Assembly: GCA_963713965.1 (NCBI GenBank)
Contig: OY970217.1
Location: forward strand, 1,984,001 to 2,048,000
Origin: CALAGB01 sp963713965
GTDB taxonomy: Bacteria > Chloroflexota > Chloroflexia > Thermomicrobiales > Thermomicrobiaceae
Direction: 5' to 3'
Length of the DNA: 64,000 nt
Position numbers and translations under genes: made by a program. Numbering within the stretch: the first letter of the stretch is position 1; every line of letters starts with the position of its first letter. Below the pieces are notes generated by a model. The model did not search any database. It was not told the origin of the DNA and saw only the letters and a program-made list of their open reading frames with translations. Positions 25,979-33,163 of this stretch are shown in pieces.

Positions 25979-27764
25979 TGTCGGTTCCTCTCTCCACGAT
26001 CGTCTCGTCGGCAGATCCATTCATTGCCTCGGTAGCAACGGGCTCGTCGGCCAGCTGCCGTTCTCTGGTCGCCCGGGCCTGCGCGCGGTCAAAGGCGCGT
26101 TGGTGGTAGTAGCCAAGGGCGAACAGTCCTTGCTCCCGCAGCGAGAGCGTTGTCGGGAAGCCTGAGAGATGACCCAAGATCTCTTCGAGTCGACCTTGCA
26201 ACGCCACGTAGGCGCCGCGGCGATCACGCTCCAGCTTTGACAGATGTGGCTGCGCGCCTCGCAGTAGGCGGGAGAACACGGACGCCGGGGCCGTTGAGGC
26301 TGTTCCGTAGAAGCGATCGACGATCGTGGCATTCACGCCAGGCATGGCCGCGCGCTGGATTTCCTCCAGGATGGCCAGCACACGGCCGCACTGATACGCG
26401 GCGCTTGGGTGCTCGGGATTGAGCTGGACCATGGTCTCCTCCTCGGTAGGGGGCTCGTTGCTCTGCAGTACGAGCTTGATAAGCGCCGCATGCTGGCGCG
26501 TGACGCGCTGCTCAACTCGACAGCGGTGGACTGCTGCAGCAAGGAGATTCCAGGGAAGCGGGGTGCCGGTCACTGCGGCGCGAAGGAAGATACGCGGAAC
26601 CGTTGCGGGGACGTCCTTGAGGTCTCGGACGGTCGCCGCGGCCAGCGCGTAGGGTCCGAGATGCCGCGCCGGTTCGCCATATTCAGTGACGATCGACTGG
26701 TGAGAGAACCAGGCCCCGAGTCGGCGCTCGACCTCTCCGACCGTCGTGTCCATCCAATCACGGACGACGGTGCGACCACCGCTCCCTGACAGCGTGGCCG
26801 CAAAGAAGGCAGTCTCGTCCACGTCAGGGATGGCTGACTTCGGGTGCCAGAAGGCATCGATCAGATCGAAGAACTGAGCAGGGGCGGGGTCGAAAAACGA
26901 ACCAAGGAAGTCGAACTGGATGTCCTGACGGGTCCAGCAAACCATCACTGAGCCGCCCAGAACTCGGTGGGACAGCTCCTCCTTGAGGAGCTCGTTCAGC
27001 GCCAGCGTGAACTTCTCGCCGCAGTCCGCGCAGGTTGGTGCGATCAGCGAGGCGTGCAGCCCATAGGATTCAAAGGCGGCATTGTTTGCCGAGATGATGG
27101 ATGTGCCCGCCGTCTGTCCGCCGGGGACCCCCTTGATCTTGGCTTGCAGGCGCTGGAGAACAGGTCGCTCCTCACCGCACACGATGCACTGCATGACATG
27201 CGTGTCCGGATCGTTGGCGTCAGGCGCGTTGTCTGCCGCCCAGAACCTTTGAACGGTTGGCAATTCAGCCGGGAAGACGCCGTCGACGCGGAAGACGGTG
27301 AGCCCGCCAGGATCGAAATCCGGGCCCAGGGACATACGTTCGAGCGGCGCGCTTCGCAGGAACGTGAGCACAGCCGACACCGTCGGCTCGCCGGTCGCGA
27401 TGGCGCAGCGCTCCAGGAGATCCAGGTAGGCCGCATGGCACGCAGCGACGCGCCGCTCCTTCCGCTCACGTTCTGCGGCGGTCTGGTCATCGGAGGCGAG
27501 GAAGTATCCGAGCACGTAGTCCGCTTTGTCGACGAGCAGAAGCGGCTTGATTCCGGCCGCTCGTTGGATCTGTGGCACGAGCCGTGGCACACCACGGCGG
27601 GACGTGCGGCTGGCGGGGTCGGCCGTATCGATCGGTGTGGTCGAAAGCAGCCGACCGTCTATGCTCAGATCGATGATGTAGCGGACTGGCGTGCGGATGT
27701 AGAGAGTCGGCGGCACGTCTTTCATGCGCTCTTCGGCGTAGCGCTTCAGTTCTCTGAGAAGCAT
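25968..27764 (-). CDS. cas8c: Cascade large subunit Cas8c (Csd1)
   Basis: This 598-residue large subunit recognises the target-adjacent motif and opens DNA in the type I-C complex. The Csd1 start (MLLRELKRYAEER) is typical. A zinc-finger-like set is visible: CIVCGEERPV and, about 60 residues later, CADCGEKF. In type I-C genes the 3' part also makes a separate small subunit (Cas11c) from an internal start; several in-frame Met codons in the last third could serve, but I could not single one out. GGAGGTG precedes ATG 27764. The gene overlaps cas5 by 19 nt. Confidence 0.96.
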   Translation of the reverse strand: MLLRELKRYAEERMKDVPPTLYIRTPVRYIIDLSIDGRLLSTTPIDTADPASRTSRRGVPRLVPQIQRAAGIKPLLLVDKADYVLGYFLASDDQTAAERERKERRVAACHAAYLDLLERCAIATGEPTVSAVLTFLRSAPLERMSLGPDFDPGGLTVFRVDGVFPAELPTVQRFWAADNAPDANDPDTHVMQCIVCGEERPVLQRLQAKIKGVPGGQTAGTSIISANNAAFESYGLHASLIAPTCADCGEKFTLALNELLKEELSHRVLGGSVMVCWTRQDIQFDFLGSFFDPAPAQFFDLIDAFWHPKSAIPDVDETAFFAATLSGSGGRTVVRDWMDTTVGEVERRLGAWFSHQSIVTEYGEPARHLGPYALAAATVRDLKDVPATVPRIFLRAAVTGTPLPWNLLAAAVHRCRVEQRVTRQHAALIKLVLQSNEPPTEEETMVQLNPEHPSAAYQCGRVLAILEEIQRAAMPGVNATIVDRFYGTASTAPASVFSRLLRGAQPHLSKLERDRRGAYVALQGRLEEILGHLSGFPTTLSLREQGLFALGYYHQRAFDRAQARATRERQLADEPVATEAMNGSADETIVERGTDNDR

Positions 27765-28417
27765 GCGGCACCTCCGGTGGGACGCGATGGGACCTTGAGG
27801 ATGCCGCGCTCGATGCGGGCGTCGAAAAAGATCGGGCTTCCAGCGCCGCTGCCGTCAGTGGCGTAGTCCAGATCGAGCAGCATGGGACCGAGGTCCTCCG
27901 TCCGGTCGATCGGTTGCTCGGAGCCATCCGGCTCGGCGAAGAAGGCCGAAAACTCGCGGCAACCGAGGTATGGGGTGGAAAAACAGCGGCCATTGCGCAC
28001 GCGGCGGCGGAACTGGTCGCGGAACTTGGCAATGTCGTCGCTGACACCGGGGTTGAGCCTAATTTGAGCCCGGATCAGATAGGCCACGTCACGCAGCGCT
28101 AGAGTGTGGCGTTGCGCTCGGTCGGCGCTTGCGTCGTAGCCGCCGCCATGTGCCTGCCAGCCGGCGGCAACACGCTCACTCGCCCGGCTATTGACTTCAT
28201 TCCGCATGAACGATGCGTACTTTATCGGATTAAGGACGGCGATTTCGAGGATCTCCCAGCTGATCGCCGGTCTCCAAAAGATCGCCTCACAGGCTCCACG
28301 TGCGGCCGATGGCGTCATCAGCGCATAGCTGACACGTTCGACCTTCATCTCGGGCCTGGTGAAGCACGCCAGATCTCCCCACACCTTGACCTCCAATGGG
28401 GGATAGTCTGTGTTCAC
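27746..28417 (-). CDS. cas5c: Cas5 (Cas5d/Csd5), crRNA-processing subunit
   Basis: This 223-residue protein is the type I-C Cas5. In this subtype it replaces Cas6: it cuts the repeat at the 3' base of the hairpin, leaving an 11-nt tag, and stays bound to it. The start VKVWGDLACFTRPEMKVERVSYALMTPSAARG is the usual RAMP strand and loop. The start is GTG 28417 with AGGAGG upstream. A repeat-like hairpin that this enzyme might recognise lies 82 bp upstream in the same transcript. Confidence 0.96.
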   Translation of the reverse strand: MNTDYPPLEVKVWGDLACFTRPEMKVERVSYALMTPSAARGACEAIFWRPAISWEILEIAVLNPIKYASFMRNEVNSRASERVAAGWQAHGGGYDASADRAQRHTLALRDVAYLIRAQIRLNPGVSDDIAKFRDQFRRRVRNGRCFSTPYLGCREFSAFFAEPDGSEQPIDRTEDLGPMLLDLDYATDGSGAGSPIFFDARIERGILKVPSRPTGGAACFSEN

Positions 28418-28438
28418 GGGTTGCCTCCTCTCTCCGCC

Positions 28439-28454
28439 GACGGTCGCGACCGTC
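28439..28454. repeat. 16-bp palindrome upstream of cas5
   Basis: GACGGTCGCGACCGTC is a perfect palindrome 22 bp before the cas5 GTG and 44 bp beyond the repeat-like hairpin. It could be an operator or a second RNA hairpin closing the element at 28499-28544. Confidence 0.5.
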
Positions 28455-28498
28455 CGGCAGATACGGAAACCGGGTGTTACTGACTTGCCAGCGACACG

Positions 28499-28544
28499 GT
28501 TTCAATCCTCATTGCGTTAACTTTCCAACTACACGCAATGCGAC
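28499..28544 (-). ncRNA. Solitary CRISPR-repeat-like hairpin between cas3 and cas5
   Basis: In the cas-transcribed direction the 46-nt element reads GTCG, stem CATTGCGT, 15-nt loop, stem ACGCAATG, then AGGATTGAAAC. The array repeat reads GTCG, stem CACCCT, 10-nt loop, stem AGGGTG, then AGGATTGAAAC. Both flanks and the first base pair are identical, including the 11-nt tag that type I-C Cas5 leaves on crRNAs, while the stem and loop are wholly different but still fully paired (8 bp). It lies 41 bp after the cas3 stop. Nothing like a second repeat follows. It may be a Cas5 cutting site within the cas mRNA or the handle of a crRNA-like regulatory RNA; both are inferences. Confidence 0.75.
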
Positions 28545-28585
28545 CGGTACTTACATCTTACGTGCATTTTTGCTTTGTCAAGAGG

Positions 28586-30796
28586 CTAGATGATGTACGC
28601 TTCGCCAGTTTCGGCTACAATGCCGCGTCTCTCATCATAGCGTCCGTGCCATTCGCCGATACCGGGCAAGATCGGAGAGATAAGCTGGCGAGACCGGTAG
28701 AACTCGGCCTGGTACACGGGCAGGCTGACCATATACGGCTGCAGTTCGCGCAAGAGGATTCGAGACTGAGGGGTGCCACGGCGGAGCTCGTCGAGATATC
28801 TGAGAACTCTTCGCTGATCGTCGACGGTGCCGTAGGAGGTGATGATCACGTTTTCCGACGGCTCGATCATGCGGAACTCTTCCGCCACTCGGGGATAGTC
28901 CAGTGCCTGTCGCAGCGGCTGAATCAGATGGTCATCTGTTGGTTCCAGGTCGAACCATTGGCGGAAATATGTGTCAACTATGCGGGGATCGTCAGGGTCG
29001 AGATTCCCACGGTTGACGAGAGACTGCGTAACTCCAGTCGCACGTTGATATGACCCTTTGGGGAGTCGCATCATCTGGGGCTCGAACACGATGACTCTGC
29101 CGCGTTCCAGCCGTCCTTCGCGATTGCAGCGTCCAGCGCTCTGGATGATCGCGTCGAGCGGGCCGAGCGCGCGTAAAACGAGCGGGAAATCCAGATCAAC
29201 ACCGGCTTCTATCACCTGGGTAGAAACTAGCCGGCACGGCTCTCCGTTTCGGAGCCGACTACGCACCTTCGTGATGACCTCCCGCCGGTGCGCGCCGCAC
29301 AGCAACGTCGAAAGATGCAGCGCGTCACGGTCGTCGAGCGCGTCCAGCAGGGCGAGGGCGTCTGCTTTTGTGTTGAGTACGGCCAGCGCTTGTTCTTCCG
29401 GACGAATCAGGCCGACGACATCGGCCCAGCCGAGTTTCGGATCGGTTCGCCATTCGTAGGTCACCCGCCGCAGTCGGTCGTAATACTGCCCAGCGTTTTG
29501 CACGATGTCCGCCGCAGGTAGCGTGTTGAAAACCGGGACGGCGTCAAATGCGGGCTGCGTAGCAGTCGAGAGGACGACGGTCGTGCCGTAGTGCTCGCAT
29601 AGTTCGCGGAGCGCATGGAGTATCGGGTCGAGCAACGTCGCGGGAAGCGCCTGGACTTCATCCAGGATGATGACGCTGTTCGCCAGCCGGTGCAGTTTTC
29701 GGCTCTTGCCACGCATGTTCGAAAAGAGACTTTCGAAGAGCTGGACGGTTGTGGTGACGACAATCGGAGCGTCCCAATTCTCGGCAGCCAGGCGATTCCA
29801 GACCGCGCGCTCCTGGAAATCCTCGTCGTCGCCAGACTGCTGCGCTCCACTGTGGTGTTCCAAGACGACGGGGACTGGATCCGTTGTGCGTTCGAAGATG
29901 CCGCGATAGGTCTCGGCTGTCTGTTCGGTGATGGTGATGAAGGGGACCGCCACGATGATGCGTTGCTGCTGATTGCGAAGTGCGTGGCGCAGAGCGAACG
30001 CCATGCCCGAACGGGTCTTGCCGCCGCCGGTCGGAACATTCAAGCGGAAGAGCCCAGTGGGAGATTCGGCGGCAGCGAGGCAGTCATGGTAGACGGCGTT
30101 ACGAACGTCCCTCACAGCTTCGCTCTGTTCGGAGATGCCGTCGCCCTGAGTGAACGAGCGCTGGTCGTCGTTGAACCGTTGCCAGAGGTCGTCCATCGTG
30201 GTTCGTCGGCCGCGTCTGGCTGAGACCTCCGGGCGCCAATGGTGTTCGGTATCCAGGCTGTCGGCATCGACAAGCGCGGAGTAGAGGAGTCGTAAGAAGA
30301 GTTCAGCGGCGAGACGATCATGGAGTATCCACTTGGGAACGGAAATCGGCCCGGTTGGCTCCAGGATGGGGATGTCCACGCGTCCATAGGCCAGGGCTTC
30401 GTCAATCGGTGTATCGGATTCCTTTGCCTTGAGCCAGGTCTTCATCTCGTTGACGGTCTGTAGACCACCGTGATGCCCCTGGATCAGGAGAGCCAACGGT
30501 CCGAGCTTCGGCAAGGCAATTGTGGTCCCGGCGGCTTTATGATCGGGTCCGCGCTGGCGTCCAGATGGGTCGGTTGCGCATCGTCTCAGATACTCTTGAA
30601 AGGCGTTCGAATACTTCCCGACGTCATGCCAGAGCCCGAGCCAATATCCAGCATCCCCGGCATCAAAAGCAGTACCGAACTCAGATGTCAGATTAGCGAC
30701 GTTCTCCAGGTGCTCCTTCAGTGGCTGCCAGCGTCCACTTTCGTTTGGCGTATGTGCATATACCGTCACTCTTGAATTCTGCACGCTGCGTCCCAT
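28586..30796 (-). CDS. cas3: CRISPR-associated nuclease-helicase Cas3
   Basis: This 736-residue protein is recruited by the effector complex to unwind and degrade target DNA. The HD nuclease domain shows LKEHLENVANL, LWHDVGKYSNAF and LIQGHHGG. The helicase shows Walker A VPTGGGKTRSGMAF, the DEVQ box (VIILDEVQALP), STATQPAF, and motif VI QSAGRCNREGR. No ribosome site is clear; ATG 30796 is given, and a TTG at 30826 directly after an in-frame stop is the only longer option. The upstream small membrane-protein gene ends only about 50 bp away on the same strand. Confidence 0.96.
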   Translation of the reverse strand: MGRSVQNSRVTVYAHTPNESGRWQPLKEHLENVANLTSEFGTAFDAGDAGYWLGLWHDVGKYSNAFQEYLRRCATDPSGRQRGPDHKAAGTTIALPKLGPLALLIQGHHGGLQTVNEMKTWLKAKESDTPIDEALAYGRVDIPILEPTGPISVPKWILHDRLAAELFLRLLYSALVDADSLDTEHHWRPEVSARRGRRTTMDDLWQRFNDDQRSFTQGDGISEQSEAVRDVRNAVYHDCLAAAESPTGLFRLNVPTGGGKTRSGMAFALRHALRNQQQRIIVAVPFITITEQTAETYRGIFERTTDPVPVVLEHHSGAQQSGDDEDFQERAVWNRLAAENWDAPIVVTTTVQLFESLFSNMRGKSRKLHRLANSVIILDEVQALPATLLDPILHALRELCEHYGTTVVLSTATQPAFDAVPVFNTLPAADIVQNAGQYYDRLRRVTYEWRTDPKLGWADVVGLIRPEEQALAVLNTKADALALLDALDDRDALHLSTLLCGAHRREVITKVRSRLRNGEPCRLVSTQVIEAGVDLDFPLVLRALGPLDAIIQSAGRCNREGRLERGRVIVFEPQMMRLPKGSYQRATGVTQSLVNRGNLDPDDPRIVDTYFRQWFDLEPTDDHLIQPLRQALDYPRVAEEFRMIEPSENVIITSYGTVDDQRRVLRYLDELRRGTPQSRILLRELQPYMVSLPVYQAEFYRSRQLISPILPGIGEWHGRYDERRGIVAETGEAYII

Positions 30797-30848
30797 CTGA
30801 ATTGCGGACAGGCGACCCGAAGACAAATGGATCGCCCATCACGCCACA

Positions 30849-31001
30849 TCACGGAGCCTCGCTCGTCGACGTCCTCTGCGTCTCATGTCCCTCGAATGCC
30901 AGTCGCAGGCCGAGCGCGAGCCCAACCATAATGAGGGCGCCGAGAACCGGAACTCCGACCAACATCAATCCCAATGCGATGAGCCAGGGGACGACGTCCA
31001 T
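30849..31001 (-). CDS. Small one-helix membrane protein
   Basis: This 50-residue protein begins MDVVPWLIALGLMLVGVPVLGALIM, one or two hydrophobic segments, and ends with a polar tail. GGGAGGAAGCG directly before ATG 31001 is a good ribosome site. It is the last gene of the molybdopterin-oxidoreductase operon and lies just before cas3. The role is unknown. Confidence 0.6.
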   Translation of the reverse strand: MDVVPWLIALGLMLVGVPVLGALIMVGLALGLRLAFEGHETQRTSTSEAP

Positions 31002-31051
31002 CGCTTCCTCCCTCGGTTTACTGAATCCAGACCAAACAATCGGAGAAACGC

Positions 31052-31717
31052 TCAACCATTCTGGTTCGCGGACGGTTCAGACGCTGGCGCGGCCCAGACG
31101 GGATAGGGCAGTCCGGCCAGCCGGTTGATGACGAAGGCCTGAATCGTCAGCAGCAGGACGGCGACCATCAGCACGACCATCTGGTCGAAGCTGCGCAGAA
31201 TGCCCAGCGAGACGATCAACGTGGTAGCGCCCGCTGGTGGATGTGGGGCTTTGAGGAGCACCATGAAGCCGCTGGTGAGGCCGAGCGAGAGGGCCGCCGC
31301 CGCCACCCGCGGTCCCGTCACGCCGGTGGAGATAGCCGGGCCGACGTGCTGCAGGCCAAAGACGAGCAGGCTGGTCCAGCCCGCCACCACACCGATGAAG
31401 TGACCAATGAGCGCGTTGCGCGGGCTGGCAGGTGGCGTGAGCGGTGTGTAGAAGAACAGGAACGCGGTGGGACCCAGTGAGGGAAAGATGAATGGCTGGC
31501 CACTGACCAGCGCAGCCAGCGACATAATGCCGATCGAGAGGCAGCCGTTGACGAAGCTGAAGAGGCTGATCACGCCGAGCGAGTGTTGGCGTTTTGCCAG
31601 ATTCACGAAGCGGGTACGGATCAGCAGTCCGCGTACGATGTTCGCCAGTTGCCCGCCGATCGGCCCCGGCTCGAATTGGCGTCCTGGCTCAATCTCGGAC
31701 GGTGGCTCCCGCGTCAT
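31052..31717 (-). CDS. HPP family integral membrane protein
   Basis: This 221-residue protein has four or so membrane helices and the HPP-family motifs FPSLGPTAFLFFYTP and KAPHPPAGATTLIVSLG. A plant and cyanobacterial-type HPP member is reported as a nitrite transporter, so nitrite or nitrate transport is a fair guess that fits its place beside a nitrate-reductase-like enzyme. ATG 31717 overlaps the previous stop (ATGA). Confidence 0.87.
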   Translation of the reverse strand: MTREPPSEIEPGRQFEPGPIGGQLANIVRGLLIRTRFVNLAKRQHSLGVISLFSFVNGCLSIGIMSLAALVSGQPFIFPSLGPTAFLFFYTPLTPPASPRNALIGHFIGVVAGWTSLLVFGLQHVGPAISTGVTGPRVAAAALSLGLTSGFMVLLKAPHPPAGATTLIVSLGILRSFDQMVVLMVAVLLLTIQAFVINRLAGLPYPVWAAPASEPSANQNG

Positions 31718-31992
31718 CAGCGATGACCGATATGCGGGCCGCGATCCAGCAGCCAGAGCATGCCGACCACACCGAGGAAGACCAGCCCCGAGATGCAGGC
31801 GATCACCAGCGTCTGAAGCCGTTCGCCGGACGAATAGAGGTCGAACGCCAGCGTCAGCAACCAGAGCTGCAACACCATCAGCAGCAGCCCGACCGAGAGC
31901 CCGAACATGATGAGGGCGAGGTGCGAGCCGAGCGAGCGTTCGTCCTCAGGGTCGGTTCCGGCCCGTCTTCGTTCGTCCCTGCCGTTCATCAT
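31717..31992 (-). CDS. Small two-helix membrane protein
   Basis: This 91-residue protein has a charged N-terminus and two membrane helices (ALIMFGLSVGLLLMVLQLWL and LVIACISGLVFLGVVGMLWLL). It is not recognised. Its gene overlaps both the Rieske gene before it and the HPP gene after it, so it is very likely part of the same membrane unit. Confidence 0.72.
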   Translation of the reverse strand: MMNGRDERRRAGTDPEDERSLGSHLALIMFGLSVGLLLMVLQLWLLTLAFDLYSSGERLQTLVIACISGLVFLGVVGMLWLLDRGPHIGHR

Positions 31993-32402
31993 GACATGAC
32001 CTCTTTCACCGCGTAGACCATCCCGTCCTGTTGGTCCAGCAGGATCTTCGGCAAGGGACGATTGGGTGGACCGGCGATGGCGTCACCGGTTTCCGGCTCG
32101 AACTCACCATTGTGGCAGGGGCAAAGCAGTCGCTTCTCCGGCTGATTCCAGTAGACGGCGCACGAGAGGTGGGTGCATTTACCGCTGTAGGCCACGAAGC
32201 GGCCATCGCTCAGGTGGAGCAAGAGCGCCTGGCTGCTTTGATCTGGATAGTTGAAGTAATGGACGCCGCCAACCGGCACATCGGCGGCTTTGACGATCGG
32301 CTGTCTAGTGCCGCGACTGCGCTCACGCACGTAGCCGATCCCCGCCAGCACTCCCGTCGCCGCAAAGAGGGCTCCTGAAGCAAGCACCGCGAAACGCAGC
32401 AT
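31989..32402 (-). CDS. Rieske 2Fe-2S protein, N-terminus unresolved
   Basis: The protein carries a Rieske cluster: KCTHLSC and CPCHNGEF supply Cys76, His78, Cys94 and His97 (numbered from ATG 32402), with Cys81 and Cys96 for the disulfide. The twin-arginine signal SRRQMLRFAVLASG begins before that ATG, and protein-like sequence (RKRPLWETQFPYAWDADDLV) continues back in frame to the stop of the upstream Fe-S gene at 32511-32513, yet no ATG, GTG or TTG occurs in that stretch. A start at CTG (12-15 nt before ATG), a frameshift, or readthrough must be considered. It likely faces outward and passes electrons to or from the cytochrome b-like partner. Confidence 0.8.
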   Translation of the reverse strand: MLRFAVLASGALFAATGVLAGIGYVRERSRGTRQPIVKAADVPVGGVHYFNYPDQSSQALLLHLSDGRFVAYSGKCTHLSCAVYWNQPEKRLLCPCHNGEFEPETGDAIAGPPNRPLPKILLDQQDGMVYAVKEVMS

Positions 32403-32510
32403 CTGACGCCGCGAGACCAGGTCGTCGGCATCCCACGCATACGGAAACTGCGTCTCCCAGAGCGGACGCTTGCGCGGCTGCGAGCGGCGCCGGTCATTCT
32501 CAGTCGAAGC

Positions 32511-33134
32511 TCACAGCACCCATGCCTCCTCACGCTCTTGCGCCAAACGTCCGAGGGATGCCTCCGCTTCGGCGAGGAGCATCGCCACATCCAGCCGCTC
32601 GACCTCCATCGGCAGTACGTGATAGACCCGCGTCCGTACCGTCTGGCTGCCAAAAGAGGTGACGTTGACGGGTCGGCCCTCGCGTTGGTTCATGAACTCC
32701 TCGTAATCACCGTACCAGAGCGCCTGCGTCGGGCACGCCTGCGCGCACCACGGTTTGAGCCCGTGACTGGTGCGGTCATAGCAGAGGTTGCACTTCTTCA
32801 TCAGCCGCGCCTCGATATCGAACTTCGGGACGCCGAAGGGGCAGGCATAGACGCAGTTACGACAGCCGATGCAGCGGGAGGGCTCTGCCTGGTGCACCAC
32901 TCCGTCAGGCGAGATCTGGATCGCCAGGGCGGGGCAGACCTGGGCACAGGGAGCGACCGGGTCCTGGCAGTGCATGCAGACCGTGGGCTGGGTCGCCACG
33001 CTGGCGCCACGGTCGATGAAATCGACCATGATCATGCTTTCGCCCTTGTGGGACTCGCATTCGCGGCAGGCCGCTTCGCAGGCGCGACAGCCGATGCAGC
33101 GCGATGGATCGACGAAGAGCGTCTTGACCGCCAT
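32511..33134 (-). CDS. Four-cluster ferredoxin subunit (HybA/NrfC/FdhB type)
   Basis: This 207-residue electron-transfer subunit has the pattern of DMSO-reductase-family Fe-S partners: RCIGCRACEAACREC, CMHCQDPVAPCAQVCP, RCIGCRNCVYACPFG and KKCNLCYDR with PWCAQACP, enough for four [4Fe-4S] clusters. AGGAGG precedes ATG 33134; the open frame goes on to 33314 but overlaps the previous gene and does not look like protein. It lies between the molybdenum subunit and the Rieske gene. Confidence 0.93.
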   Translation of the reverse strand: MAVKTLFVDPSRCIGCRACEAACRECESHKGESMIMVDFIDRGASVATQPTVCMHCQDPVAPCAQVCPALAIQISPDGVVHQAEPSRCIGCRNCVYACPFGVPKFDIEARLMKKCNLCYDRTSHGLKPWCAQACPTQALWYGDYEEFMNQREGRPVNVTSFGSQTVRTRVYHVLPMEVERLDVAMLLAEAEASLGRLAQEREEAWVL

Positions 33135-33163
33135 GCTCGCTGGACCTCCTTTCGCGCCGTCAA

